Below are positions 30,615-41,190 of a stretch of DNA of 64,000 bases, piece by piece. Source of the DNA: Massariosphaeria phaeospora (Eukaryota > Ascomycota > Dothideomycetes > Pleosporales). The number at the start of each line of letters is the position of its first letter. The first letter of the stretch is position 1. Made by a program: the position numbers and the translations under genes. Where the stretch lies: assembly GCA_011032825.1 (NCBI GenBank), contig JAADJZ010000017.1, forward strand, positions 682,001-746,000, in the 5' to 3' direction. The notes under the pieces are model-generated. The model did not search any database and was not told the origin of the DNA. It saw only the letters and a list, made by a program, of their open reading frames with translations.

Positions 30615-30631
30615 TAGGCTTTTTGCCTACA
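30615..30631. repeat. Perfect 6-bp hairpin with T5 loop
   Basis: GTAGGC-TTTTT-GCCTAC. It lies about 280 bases upstream of the GTPase start codon. It is short enough to occur by chance. Confidence 0.5.
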
Positions 30632-33492
30632 CAAGCGGAAGAGTAGACATCTTAGAAGCGAGCTGTAAATCTCATGTTTGGGCAGTGATGTGAATAATGG
30701 TGATGGTGAAATGAGCTGGATATGTGAACGTTGAAGTCATTTTTAGGTAGACGCCGGGGCCGTGCGCCGATGACTCCGCCGATCCGGTTCGTGACTAACA
30801 CATGAACAACTGGAGGAAATAGCCATGTCAGAATAGACAGTGTAACAGTCATTTCAAGAGATGGCCAACACGATGCCTTACATTCGTGCTCTAATAGTCT
30901 TTCATGATAAGTCCAATTACTGCGGAACTTCCTTAAGCCTCTAGCGAATGCCGCGGGCAATCTATGCATGTCCCTGAGGCGATACCCCGTGCTGCCGTTC
31001 CTTTGTCAAAATGCTGCAACTAAAAAGCTTCAGTACGTCCAAGCACTAGAACCGAGCGATGTAACAGACTCTCCGTGAAGGTTTCGGACTGCCTCATGAC
31101 TATGTACTCCGGTTCTTTTTGTTGGGAGCCAAATAAAGCATCAAACCCTAAGATGACGCTGACGTGCCAATGTTGACATTTGTTGCACCAATTCAGTAAT
31201 GGATAGCAGGGCGCAAACCCCGAAATATCAAACATGATCAGGCAGCCTGCCAGCTGACGTACACTCACCGCTGCGCCCACAATAATCTGCGCATGTTTCA
31301 AAGTTTCAACCTTCAGAAGAGTGCACCCGTGCGAGAGACCGTCTAAGATCGGGCGAGAACGCTACTCCGCACCAATGCTTAGCACTTTGTGACCCGATCG
31401 CCGTTCTTCGCACGAGCTTTTCCGTTTCGCAGCAATGCCACGACGCTCCGCTCAACGCCGAGCCGTTTCGCCCCGCCAGATAAACTGACGATGTGACATC
31501 TCTTGCTGGACCCTTGGTAGTTAGTCTACTATGTTAGTCTCAAAGTCCAACACGGCGAGAAAGCCGCGTACTTTCAATCCGCTAGCCACATCGGTGTTTC
31601 CCGTCCCGCCTGGGCACAGCCCTGCCCTCGGGACCCGTCGGCATCGCTTTCTTTCGCTCTGAACGTGGGGAGACTTCAGCATCGGGAACATCGCACCCAT
31701 GCCCTGCCCTTCTATAGTTCGCTGTAGCTATGACAACAGTGTTGGCCTTTCAACGGTTAGCAGTGTTGCGACTTTGCGAATGCTTGTAGGAGGTTGTCTG
31801 CCGTGGACTGGCCTGATGAAACATTGATAACCCACGGTAGGTCGTTAATAGTATCGACCTAAAATCTGCCTCGTGAGTCATTAGACGGTTGTGGTAGTAT
31901 GAACGTGATTTCGACCCAGCATTTACATGGATGACTGCGAAAGCGACAGACTAATAACACGCCCGACACCGACGGGTCGGTACAACCTTTCGTCGCCCGG
32001 CGACATGGTTGCCTGCGGTGGATGTGGACCGAGCCCGCCAGTCAGGAGTCCGATAGATGCAATAGAGCGTGGTATTATCTCATCTTCGACAACAGCCCCC
32101 CGAAGTGCATCGCGAGGGTACGTAGCAGCACGTCAGAAGTGTAGTCAATTGAGAGTTCCGATGAAGGATCAAGATACTCACTCCTCCCGAAGTGCCACCA
32201 CCCCTCATCCTCCCGCCATCCTTCTTTCTCGCAACGGGGCCCACGAAGTGCGCTATGGCGTTCGAATAGCTAGCGTCCCCACAGTGATGGATAGATACGT
32301 CAGTTTGCAATGGCTCTTTTACGATGCCAGCACCAGTCTGAATCAGGCGCGGTGTGCGAAGTACCTACTGGATGCAGCTCTGTGTCGAAAGCGCATCAGA
32401 TAGAACGTCGCGACTGGCGCGCATGCGCGATGTTGGACAAGCAACCCTTCGCGTTGACACAACTCGTAACCATCCCCGCGCTGGAACCTCGATGCAGGTG
32501 CACTGGCCCGACGCAATAAACCTGTGCATACCGCTCGTAGCGCCAGAGACAAATATCTTCGATGATAGGCCCAGGCCGAACCGAAGTGCATTCGGGTCGC
32601 AGAAAGCGGACTAGCTCCAGGGAAGCCATGAGCCCCCAGTCGTACAAAACGCAGCCCTACGCGCGAGACGTGTCCGGCTTACATACCGCCGGGATTCCTT
32701 CGTTAGCAGGTGCCACAGTCGTACCATAGCTTGGCGTCGGCGGGTCTATCTTCTCCTTAAATGACAAGCTCCACCGAAGAGCTTAACGGCCGCTTGTCTG
32801 GGTGGGTGATTCGCTCGCGTTACCTTGCGTTTCCAGCCAGAACTGTCTCCTCTCTGACATCCATCCTTCCCGTCTATCCGTCCCCGCCGTTACAGTCTTC
32901 CTTCGTGGATGCGCGAGCACGAAACCATCATGTGAGTGCAATGTAAGCACTTTGCTTGCACTGCGGCGCAGCGCTACTGCTGGCCATTCACGGCCCTGCT
33001 CTGGTGGGTGAACCCAAGACGCCCCCTTGTACTCCGTGCCTCGTGCTTGCGGGCCGACGCAAGCGCAAAAAGGCGGTCTGTGACTCTTGACCATGCAAGA
33101 CTGTGGTGAAGTGCTGGTCGACCATCTCAAGTGGGCGTGTCTAGTGCCACGCGCCGGACGGTATACCACGATGGGAGGCGTGCAGTGGGACAGGCGGACC
33201 TCGGAGCCAATCGACAGACCATTGTGAAATCACGAGATTCTTGAAGGGCGACACGCAGGTTGCTGCACGGCCTCTCATCCGGCCTCGATGCTAACGACAT
33301 GTCCGACCCAGACTTGAGCCAACCTGGAGCCAACCAACACAATGATCTCGAAGCAGAGCTTGGCAAAGCGAATGGCGGCGATTAGCGGGCTGCTCGGCTC
33401 TAATCGGGCGAGGCCTCCCCCCAACATTCCAAATTCGAGTCGAGTGGTATCGTGTGTATAGGTGTAGGTTGAAGACTTTACGCCTTGCGACT

Positions 33493-33514
33493 CAAATGCC
33501 CCGAAGGGCATTTG
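33493..33514. repeat. Perfect 9-bp inverted repeat with CGAA loop
   Basis: CAAATGCCC and GGGCATTTG are exact reverse complements around the tetraloop CGAA. It sits in the middle of the gene-poor region. It may form an RNA stem-loop or be a palindromic protein site. Confidence 0.7.
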
Positions 33515-34497
33515 GTCGTTAGCGGGCCCACAACCTGAAATAGCACATGGTCAGAAATGGGACTCTAGGCGAGACCGAGTTCGGGTCTCGGAATCTGGCC
33601 TCGGAATTAGCCCCTCTAGATGACATAATTTCACACCTCGTAACCAGAAGATGATATGAGAGTGGCAAGTGATTGTCTCACCCAAATGTCCGAGTTTTGA
33701 GCAGCATCGTGTCTGACAGTTCCAGCGTCCTAGCCTGGGTCAGCCTAGTCAGACTAGTCGCGGTTCGGAGAGCATCTTTCGCAAGGCGTACCCAAAGTCC
33801 CCGAGTACCGGCTATGGGTGAGAACTTAGCTGGAGAGCATGGGGTAGACTGAAAGCATTGACCCCTCACTACGGCCGCATGGGGGGAACTGGCGAAGCGC
33901 ACAGCGCACACCCTTAATTAGAACTGGGACTACACCAACAACTAGTGCGCAAGCCGAAAGAGCACTTTGGGAAACACCGCGAAGGATATCTCTTCCATTT
34001 CCGATCCAACGTGGTCGCGAGTGCTCTATTGCAGACCTCTCGCGATTTGCCGTCTCGGCTGGTTATGACTTCTCATGCTGCACGTCTATTTTGCGTGAAC
34101 TGAACTCGGCCTGCGGTGCATCATGTCTATGGTCGTTGATCCTAACGGCTTGTTGCGCATGTACACGGCGTATGACCAGAACATTGGAGATGTCAGAAAA
34201 TGTATTCGAGGCAGTCTCAGCGCTTGAGTTTGCTTCTAACCCCTGAGTTCTAAAAGCGCCATGCATGGATGCAAAGCAGAATTGAAATAGAAGAAGAGAC
34301 GAGGTAACGCCTAGTATGCGGAGGAAGTCGGCATGAAAATAAATTGTGAATGCTGAACGCTCAAGAAGAACTCCGGCCTTATGCATAGTATCGTAACTTG
34401 TCGATCGTTGGTGCTCGCTGATTGAGATCTGGGAGCGATGTTCGTACCCGTTAGGGCTTCGAACCTTCATATCGCGCTGTCCGGAGACTGTCTGAGT

Positions 34498-36187
34498 CTA
34501 CTGCTGGACCCTGCGCTTACCGATGGGAGCGGCATCGGGAGGAATGTCTTGGAGTAAAGACCTCTGATTGCTCTTCGAAGCCTTTCGTGTGCCCATCATG
34601 ATCGTTCCTTCCCCCTTCCCCGGGACCCCTTGCCGAACGCCTCTAGAATGAGAGAGCCGTGATGCTCTCGATGTGTGTTGAGATAAGTTTTGCGGAACCC
34701 CCGAGCGTTTATGCTCAGCCTTGCCGCTTACCTGCTCGCATCGGACGCTCTCCTGGGCTTGCATTTTTCGTGTGCCAGATGACCGTTCCTGGCCGTGGTA
34801 CGAGTGAATTCAGCGCCACATCTTGGACAATAGCTCTTTGCAGCCGTGCCCGACTTTTCTCTCTGATGTCGCAGCAGATTGCTAAACGTCGAGAATTGCC
34901 GTCCATTGCAACCATGTTCCCAGCACTGTGGCTTTGGTCGTGAATTCAGTATGCGGGGCATAACGTTATTGCCTTGAGCTCCGGGAGAAGGCGAAAGGCC
35001 TGGTACGCTTCCTGAGGTTGGTGGTACCAAGCCCGGCGAATGATCATAGGATGAATATTGGGGTGTTGAGCCCGACCCAGGATACATGGCGGTGGGCACT
35101 GAATTGTAGTCATTCATAGCGTAACTGCTCGGAGGGTAAACTGGCGGTCTGAGTGGGTTAGTACTGCTAAGCTTCAAGAGGCCTACAGAACTCACGGTGG
35201 GTAGCTAGACGTGTTACTCCCTAAAGGGCTGAGACTTTGACCTGAGTGATTTGCATGCACTGCGGGGTAAGAATAGCTGTGAGAGGCAGAACTGAGCATT
35301 GACGGCGACTCGGTAGAGCTCGGCGGATAATTCATGGGTCCTGGACTTGTGCGCATTGGTCCCAACTGCTGTTGATAAGGACTCCTGGGGATAGACGACG
35401 GCGGGTAAGGTGGAAGCACGGCGTGTTCCCCAGACCGCCTGGGTTCGCCTGGACTTTGGAGGCTTGGGCTATGTGGGTAAGAATGAGCATAGGGGCCCGA
35501 CGTCGAGGGTTTAGCATCTGAGTACGGCTGCTGACTCATTGGTGGGTAGTCTGTCGTTCGTCAGTTTATGCTTTGGTAAGACAGCAGAATTATGCATACT
35601 GGGTGAGTTAATGGCTGAATTGGAGCCATAATGGTCTAGAGAACCGTACTGCGCAGGCATCATAAAACCCAATGTGCTGGCTTTAGTTAGAGCACGTTCT
35701 GGTAAACAGAGGTGCTACAATACCTCATATCTTGCAGCTCCACGGAAGGGTCGTGTAGGTGTTGAGGTTCCTCAGAGAGGCGTAGTTGGTAGTCGGCAGC
35801 GGTAAAGCTGTCAGATAGCGAGGGCAGAGGAGATGGGAGAAGCGCGGATCGGGATGTTGGCCGAACTTCGTAGCTCTCGAGTTCAGGTCCAGCCCGAAAG
35901 GTTACAAGCTCGGTGTGCGATTTCTGGGGTGAGTGATAGGGAGGATGTTCTAGAGACTGAGGGAGCAGGCCAGTGGACGGGTTTTGTTCTAGCCCACCAG
36001 GATGCGACGTGTTGCTACGTGTAAAAGTGTCGAGAAGGCTAGAAGGATCCCAAAGTGGTGTATCTGTCGGTTCGGAGTGGTGATTGACAGATATGTGGCG
36101 GGTGGTGGGGAGTGCTGCGGCACGGTGTGTGAGCTTTCTAAGTCTGCGTGAGATGGTCGTCGACTTTGGGTGTAGTTTGGGCGACAT
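34498..36187 (-). CDS. C2H2-type zinc-finger regulator with disordered N-terminus
   Basis: Five exons: 35724-36187, 35600-35676, 35196-35550, 34732-35148 and 34498-34642. Introns of 47-89 bases with good donors give 485 residues in frame. The first 320 residues are Ser/Pro/Tyr-rich and disordered. The finger region reads [20 protein letters not shown], then a basic link and [20 protein letters not shown]. The second unit is C-x2-C-x12-H-x2-H. The first is C-x4-C-x12-H with no clear second histidine, so it is degenerate or borrows another ligand. This pairing is widespread in Pezizomycotina regulators, though I cannot assign a named gene. The last exon adds a short basic tail ending KRRVQQ; without splicing at 34731 the protein would stop at DASR. 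The gene stands alone between long noncoding regions, as developmental regulators often do. Confidence 0.78.
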
Positions 36188-38782
36188 GTGTTACGAGGGG
36201 GATTCTGTGGGGAAACATACATTTCTGGATGACTTATAACAGCCTTATGGACGAAGCAGCAGATGGCTCACAATTCTGCCTTGCGGCGGCCTACGCCATG
36301 GCTGGGGTGTCTTGTATATAGATTACGAGCGTTTGATTTCCCAACAGCCATTTCCCCCCGGGGCCGGCAGCGTGGCCAGTGCTTGGACGTGCACGAGCGA
36401 GGCCGGCTAGCTAGCCCTTCGACCTTGAGGGGCGTAAGCGGGCGGGTGAGCGTTGGCATCCCGGCTTTGCGCCTGCATGACGCGCTCGACAAGCTCTGGA
36501 ACTTCGAGGAGACTTTGTTGGTGGCGGGCAGGGCTCCCTCCCACCAAGCGTCGTGTTTCATGCATCCAGAGTTGATGAGAGGAGTTCACAAGTGGCGCGT
36601 GTCATCTCACGTCCAAGCGTGGTAAGACTGCCCAACGATCAATCGAAGGCTCTAAGCCACGCATCGCTGCCTTCGATCGCCCGTTCTGGGAGACTCTGTA
36701 TCGACACCAGCCCCGCCATGATGCAGCGCCGTCACCGTTGCTGCTAATTTTGACTGGACATGTCAGTGCAATCCAGATGTACGTATGTGCTTGCCTGACC
36801 GATGCGGCCAGCGCGGACGGGACAGGGCCGCTGCGGTATATGCGGTAGCCTGCAAGCCTGCGGCGAGGCTTCTGGGAAACATGGCAGTATCAAACGGAGC
36901 GGCAATAGCAGCGCGCTGCCCGCGGATGGGGCTTCCGTCGACATTGTACAGTATAAGCCGGCGCCCACCAGACGGACAGCGCGGATTGTTCGACGCCAAT
37001 TTCCGCCCCTCATCGAGACTCTCTTGCTCTTGAAGATCCAAGTCCGAGGTGTGAGCTGGAACTTGCCGGGGCGTGGCCGTGCGGGCCGCCTGCTCTGGGT
37101 ATACACTGCGCCGCACAGGGGAGAGCCGCAACGCTTGTCGGACGATACTTAGTCGCGGCCGGGCCTATACAGCAGCTTCGAGAAGACGTGTAGGCGGTCG
37201 CCGGTCGGTGCTGTGGTCACTGGTCACCGCTGGTGGCATGCGGGTTCGATGTCGCGAAAACCTTGCAAGCCTCCCTGCCATGTGGCACGTGCATACGTGC
37301 GCCTTACCGCATCCGACGTGGCGTGCTCCCAGTCATTGGTCTGTTCGCTCTACGCAGATCGAGGTGGTACCATTCCATCTCTCAGCCCTCCAGAATTAGG
37401 AATTAAGCTCATTTGCGAGGAGCCGCAGCAGGCGTCGTCGTCGGCATTGCGAAACCGCACGCCGCGACGACGTGGTCTTTGGTGTGGCCAGTTTTCTATG
37501 CGACGCCGCTAATGAGCCGCAACGTACACCTGGCCTACTACAATAGCTCCGAGCTGTAACGCACACCTCATACCATTTCTAGTATACCCATCGTGCTGGA
37601 GTAGATCGCGTGACGTTATCCAGACCGAGGCACGGATCAACCCATAACGGATGAGCTATCGTCAGTGGTGGCGCAGTTAACGGGAAACACACAGCTACGA
37701 GATTGCTGTGGAGAAAAATCACAACAACGGCAGCACCGAACGCCTACTCCGAGAGATTTGGGTGGTAGGGGGCCAATATCTTACTTCGCAGTCAGGAGTA
37801 TGTAGTCGCCGAGGTCCAACGCCATACACATACAACACCATTCTGTCTGGGCACTGGTCTCTGGAGAAAACGGCCCTGAAGTTGTATACTAAACTTCATT
37901 TGGCAAAGTTAGACGGATGCGGGAGTAGACGTAAGCGTAGGCTAATAGAGCGTCGTCGAAAAGATGCAGATTTTGTTCAAAGGTGTCTCGAAAGAAGAAC
38001 CAGGATTGGTCGCGGAAACCTGCATATAAATCGTCACCTAATCAATATGTTCTGTCGGCGTCGGACGTGCGAGACGGTGAACATGGGCCTGGCACGGGCC
38101 GGGGACAAACACGATAGAAGTTCGTACGACTCGCACAGCGGGGATCCCGTGCCATTGAACCAGGGTGCCTCTCTTTCCATTGCAGTGGTTCGAACAAGCC
38201 ATGTCGAATGCGAAGGATGTGATCGACCTCTCCGAACCAGCGCCCACCAGCTGCCATCTCATGCGCTGGTGCTGGCATGTTTCCTCCATAATCACCTACG
38301 AAACATCGACACTGGTGTATTACCGACCGGAGAGTTCACGGGGCCCACGCACACGAGCCCGGAGTACGAGGCTGCACTCGCTTTCGACCCAAGCCCGCGG
38401 GACAGTAATGCATCTCGCCGTTGGATGTGGAAGATAATGCCCGTGGCTTGGCTGCAGTTGCCGCCGCCTTCCCTTGCTGGCCACCTCCAACGTATTGGGC
38501 GCAGCTCCAACAAGAATGCTGGTTCTGGGAGAACTCGATAATCAAGGCCCAGGCGTTAGGGTTGCAACTTGCCGCGCATGCGCACCTCTCTATCAGTGAT
38601 AGCGTTTACGGTTAAAGCTCCGCTGTGCTCCTATAGGTAGTATGGTTTACCGACCGCTCCAGGAATAACGTCATAGGCCTTGACGACTGGTGTTTCACAA
38701 GCTTCGCAGATAGAAGGGTCGCCTTGAATGCACTGCCATTCTGGGTCCCAAGTATAGGTAGGTCTACATACCCTTGTATCAC
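36188..38782. other. 2.6 kb gene-poor region upstream of the C2H2 gene
   Basis: This interval lies between the start of the C2H2 gene and the end of cystathionine gamma-synthase. The frame 37708-38541 (plus, 277 residues) begins with GTG and has no domain or protein-like composition. Several overlapping frames near 36.7-37.2 kb are artefacts of GC-rich sequence. Long upstream regions like this fit a gene with complex regulation or a long 5' UTR. Confidence 0.5.
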
Positions 38783-40931
38783 TTAACCTGAGTTAGGGAT
38801 ACAGTCCAAAGCGTCTCGAAACGTCTTGACCAACTTGCTGGTCTCTTCTAGACCCACACTAAATCGGATAAGATCCGGTTCTACACCCCAGGATTCACAC
38901 TGCGGCCCGTTAATAATACAATCCACTTATAGGTATCTTCAAGGCACTTACCCAATCCAGTTCCCAGTAATGAGCGAGGATCACGTAAGGCGAACTATCA
39001 CACGGTAAGAACTTGTCTATCGCACGACAGTTGGAAATTGGAAACTCAACGAACCTCAAGGTAAAATTGGTCCCCAGGCTGGGACCTTTGGCGGAGTCCA
39101 GGTTGTCGAAGAATGCCGCTGCGTCTTGTTTCGAGTGGAAAGTGGCCGATAGAAGTCCGCCATATCCGCCAGTTGGGGTGCGACATTTGTCGTAGAATGG
39201 ACGAGTGGGACTATGTTTAGGGTAGTACACTTGTTTCACTGGTTGAAACGATCAGTAAAACAGAGACATCTGGCATGTCTGACAGATGCTTACCGCGCGA
39301 GTCTGCACGCAACACGTCACATATTGCCTCCGCGTTGGAGTTAATACGTTCAATGCGTGAGACAAAGTCGCGACTGTTGCGCTCCAGGACAATGCTATCT
39401 TCGGCCCAGTGGTTATCTTCGTAATCATAGTCCCATCTCTGTTTGAGTTGAGTATACCATTTGCCTTTCGGGTTCAAAACGAGGCTGTTTCTGTGAGTAC
39501 AAAAGGAGTTATACTAAGTTAGGACACTTACCTCCCACCCATGACATTGCTGTCACCACTGAAGATTTTGGTCAGGCTGCTGACGACCACATCCCCATAC
39601 GGTAGCACATGAACGTTGAGAAAGTTGCCAACGGTTTCGTCTATGACGACGCAAAAGTCGTACTGATCGGCCAATTTGCGAATACGCTCGAGATCAGGGG
39701 AACGAAGCTGCGGATTACCGGGGAATTCTGTAAAGAGGGCTAGAAATCTCTCGCCCCCAATTAATCTCTTTTCTAAGTCGTCAAGCTCCTCAGAGGAGCC
39801 AAATCCGTAGAAAAGACATCCCGGGCCGAATTTTTCCACGATCTTAAGCGTGTCGATGTAGGGGAATCTGGATATATCAGTGCTGTACTCTTTACATGTC
39901 TGTCAACTCATACCCATAGACAATGCTCTTCAAAGGGCCTCTAATCGCCATGAGATTGCGATGAGAATTGAATATCGCACTCATACCACACGGATACAGG
40001 TAGACGTCGTCTTCTGAAAAGCCCGCGACCGATCGCAGGCTTCTTTCATCCTTGTGTAAGGCCAGAGCCTCTGGCAGCCCAACATCCGCAGTCAGAGACC
40101 CTGCAATTCGCCGACGAACCGCTAGTTTTGCGTTCACTGTCATCGAGAGATCTAGGTTTCTGCCAAACCTCTCCTCTACAAATTGAGTAGGGTCGTGGCC
40201 TTCAGTGACTTTAGTGGAACCGTCTCTTGGGCCACTGCTATCGATAGACGTCTTTCTTTGGTATCGTCTCGGGCCTTTGCAGAAACGTGATCCTTCGCCA
40301 GGAGTGCTAGATTCGACTAGATCGCCTTTCTTGAATAAATGGTAGCAGTATTCTGCCCTTCGGCTAGAGATTCCGTCGCCTGAATGTTGCCAGAATGCTT
40401 TAGCGGTCTTGAACTCTGTCCCCGGGTAAAGTACTGCTGAAACCTTGGGCGATAGAAGTGCCAGTTCTTCTGATCGTGCTTTCTCCGTTGCTGGTACGAG
40501 ATCGAGGATACGAATATGCTGTTGAACAAGCTCTGGTACTTGATGAAAGAAGAATTCTACACATCTGGATGCAATAACATGTGAGGGAAATAACATTGCT
40601 CGCTCCCCCAGCTTGCCATACTTTTCGGCTATCGCAATAGCAAATGCTTCTATTTCTTTGTGGATGAAAAACCTTGGGCTTTTAGCAGAGTAGATGCCAA
40701 ATGCAAGTAGTACAGACCTAGGGTAGCCTGTTTTCATTCTACTAAGGACCCATTCTTCGCCCTCCTCGTATGCAACATTTGCCTTCCACGTCGGCAATGA
40801 GACACTTACGGCCTTGCTCTGGTTAGAAGACCTCACTATTTAGAGGCTGGACAGTGTTGACTCACGTGGGCAGTCATTGGTGGAATAGTTTCGCCAACAT
40901 CATCGCTCTCAGGCGGTATTGCATCCATCAT
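38783..40931 (-). CDS. Cystathionine gamma-synthase (fungal Str2/Met-7 type)
   Basis: Seven exons: 40866-40931, 40718-40812, 39914-40672, 39532-39867, 39294-39490, 38952-39238 and 38783-38899; 618 residues, near yeast Str2 (639). It joins cysteine to an activated homoserine to form cystathionine in transsulfuration towards methionine, with PLP. The N-terminus has [20 protein letters not shown] and a [14 protein letters not shown] block; the C-terminal catalytic part has [20 protein letters not shown], the PLP lysine 407 in [16 protein letters not shown], and [13 protein letters not shown]. The 45-base intron at 40673-40717 is in frame with a weak GTCTGT donor; I remove it because GYPR then meets FFIHKE as in the family. 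The 39491-39531 intron is only 41 bases. It is divergent from UTP22 over 259 bases. The frame stays open 28 codons upstream of the chosen ATG. Confidence 0.88.
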
Positions 40932-41190
40932 GGCTGCGAATAAGTCTCTTTTAGGATGTCGAAACAGGTAAGAAGAGTAGACCTCAGGCCACTCAGTCCG
41001 AAAAAGCTTGTTGTACTACGATGTCGGAGTCAAATGCATCGAGGAGGTGCGGAGCCCCGATGTTCGGCTGTGAAAATTTAAGGTTATCGATAAGGTACCC
41101 TACCTGTCATACGCACGGGCCATTTCTGGGGAAGACCGAAATTTTCTGAAGCTTTTGCTCCTACTGCTTAAACCTCACCCGGTTTCCACC
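40932..41190. promoter_or_regulatory. Shared divergent promoter, cystathionine gamma-synthase and UTP22
   Basis: 259 bases separate the two start codons. A TGACTC core (minus strand, 41027-41032), 6 of 7 positions of the CpcA/Gcn4 element TGASTCA, lies within it, which fits amino-acid starvation control of a methionine gene. A CACGTG E-box, the Cbf1-type site of yeast MET genes, overlaps the exon 1/intron 1 border at 40863-40868. Both are short and could be chance. Confidence 0.45.

Larger units (their letters stand above)
30339..34497. other. 4.2 kb gene-poor region
   Basis: No frame here has domain content, a convincing start or codon structure. The longest ATG frames (for example 31927-32403 plus and 34063-34470 minus) look random. 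The sequence is not A+T-rich, so it does not look like a RIP-degraded transposon. Two perfect short hairpins stand out (30615-30631 and 33493-33514). The left end must hold the GTPase promoter and the right end the 3' UTR of the C2H2 gene. Long noncoding RNA or regulatory DNA is possible but not shown. Confidence 0.5.

Noticed and set aside
34063..34470. 135-codon minus-strand frame downstream of the C2H2 gene
   Set aside because: It lies where the 3' UTR of that gene is expected, has a mixed composition and no recognisable motif.
37708..38541. 277-codon open frame on the plus strand in the gene-poor region
   Set aside because: It begins with GTG, has no domain, no splice partners and arginine-rich, random-looking composition; the opposite strand has equally long chance frames.
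30339..38782. RIP-degraded transposon block
   Set aside because: The sequence is not A+T-rich, shows no transposase or reverse transcriptase remnant and no terminal repeats that I can find.
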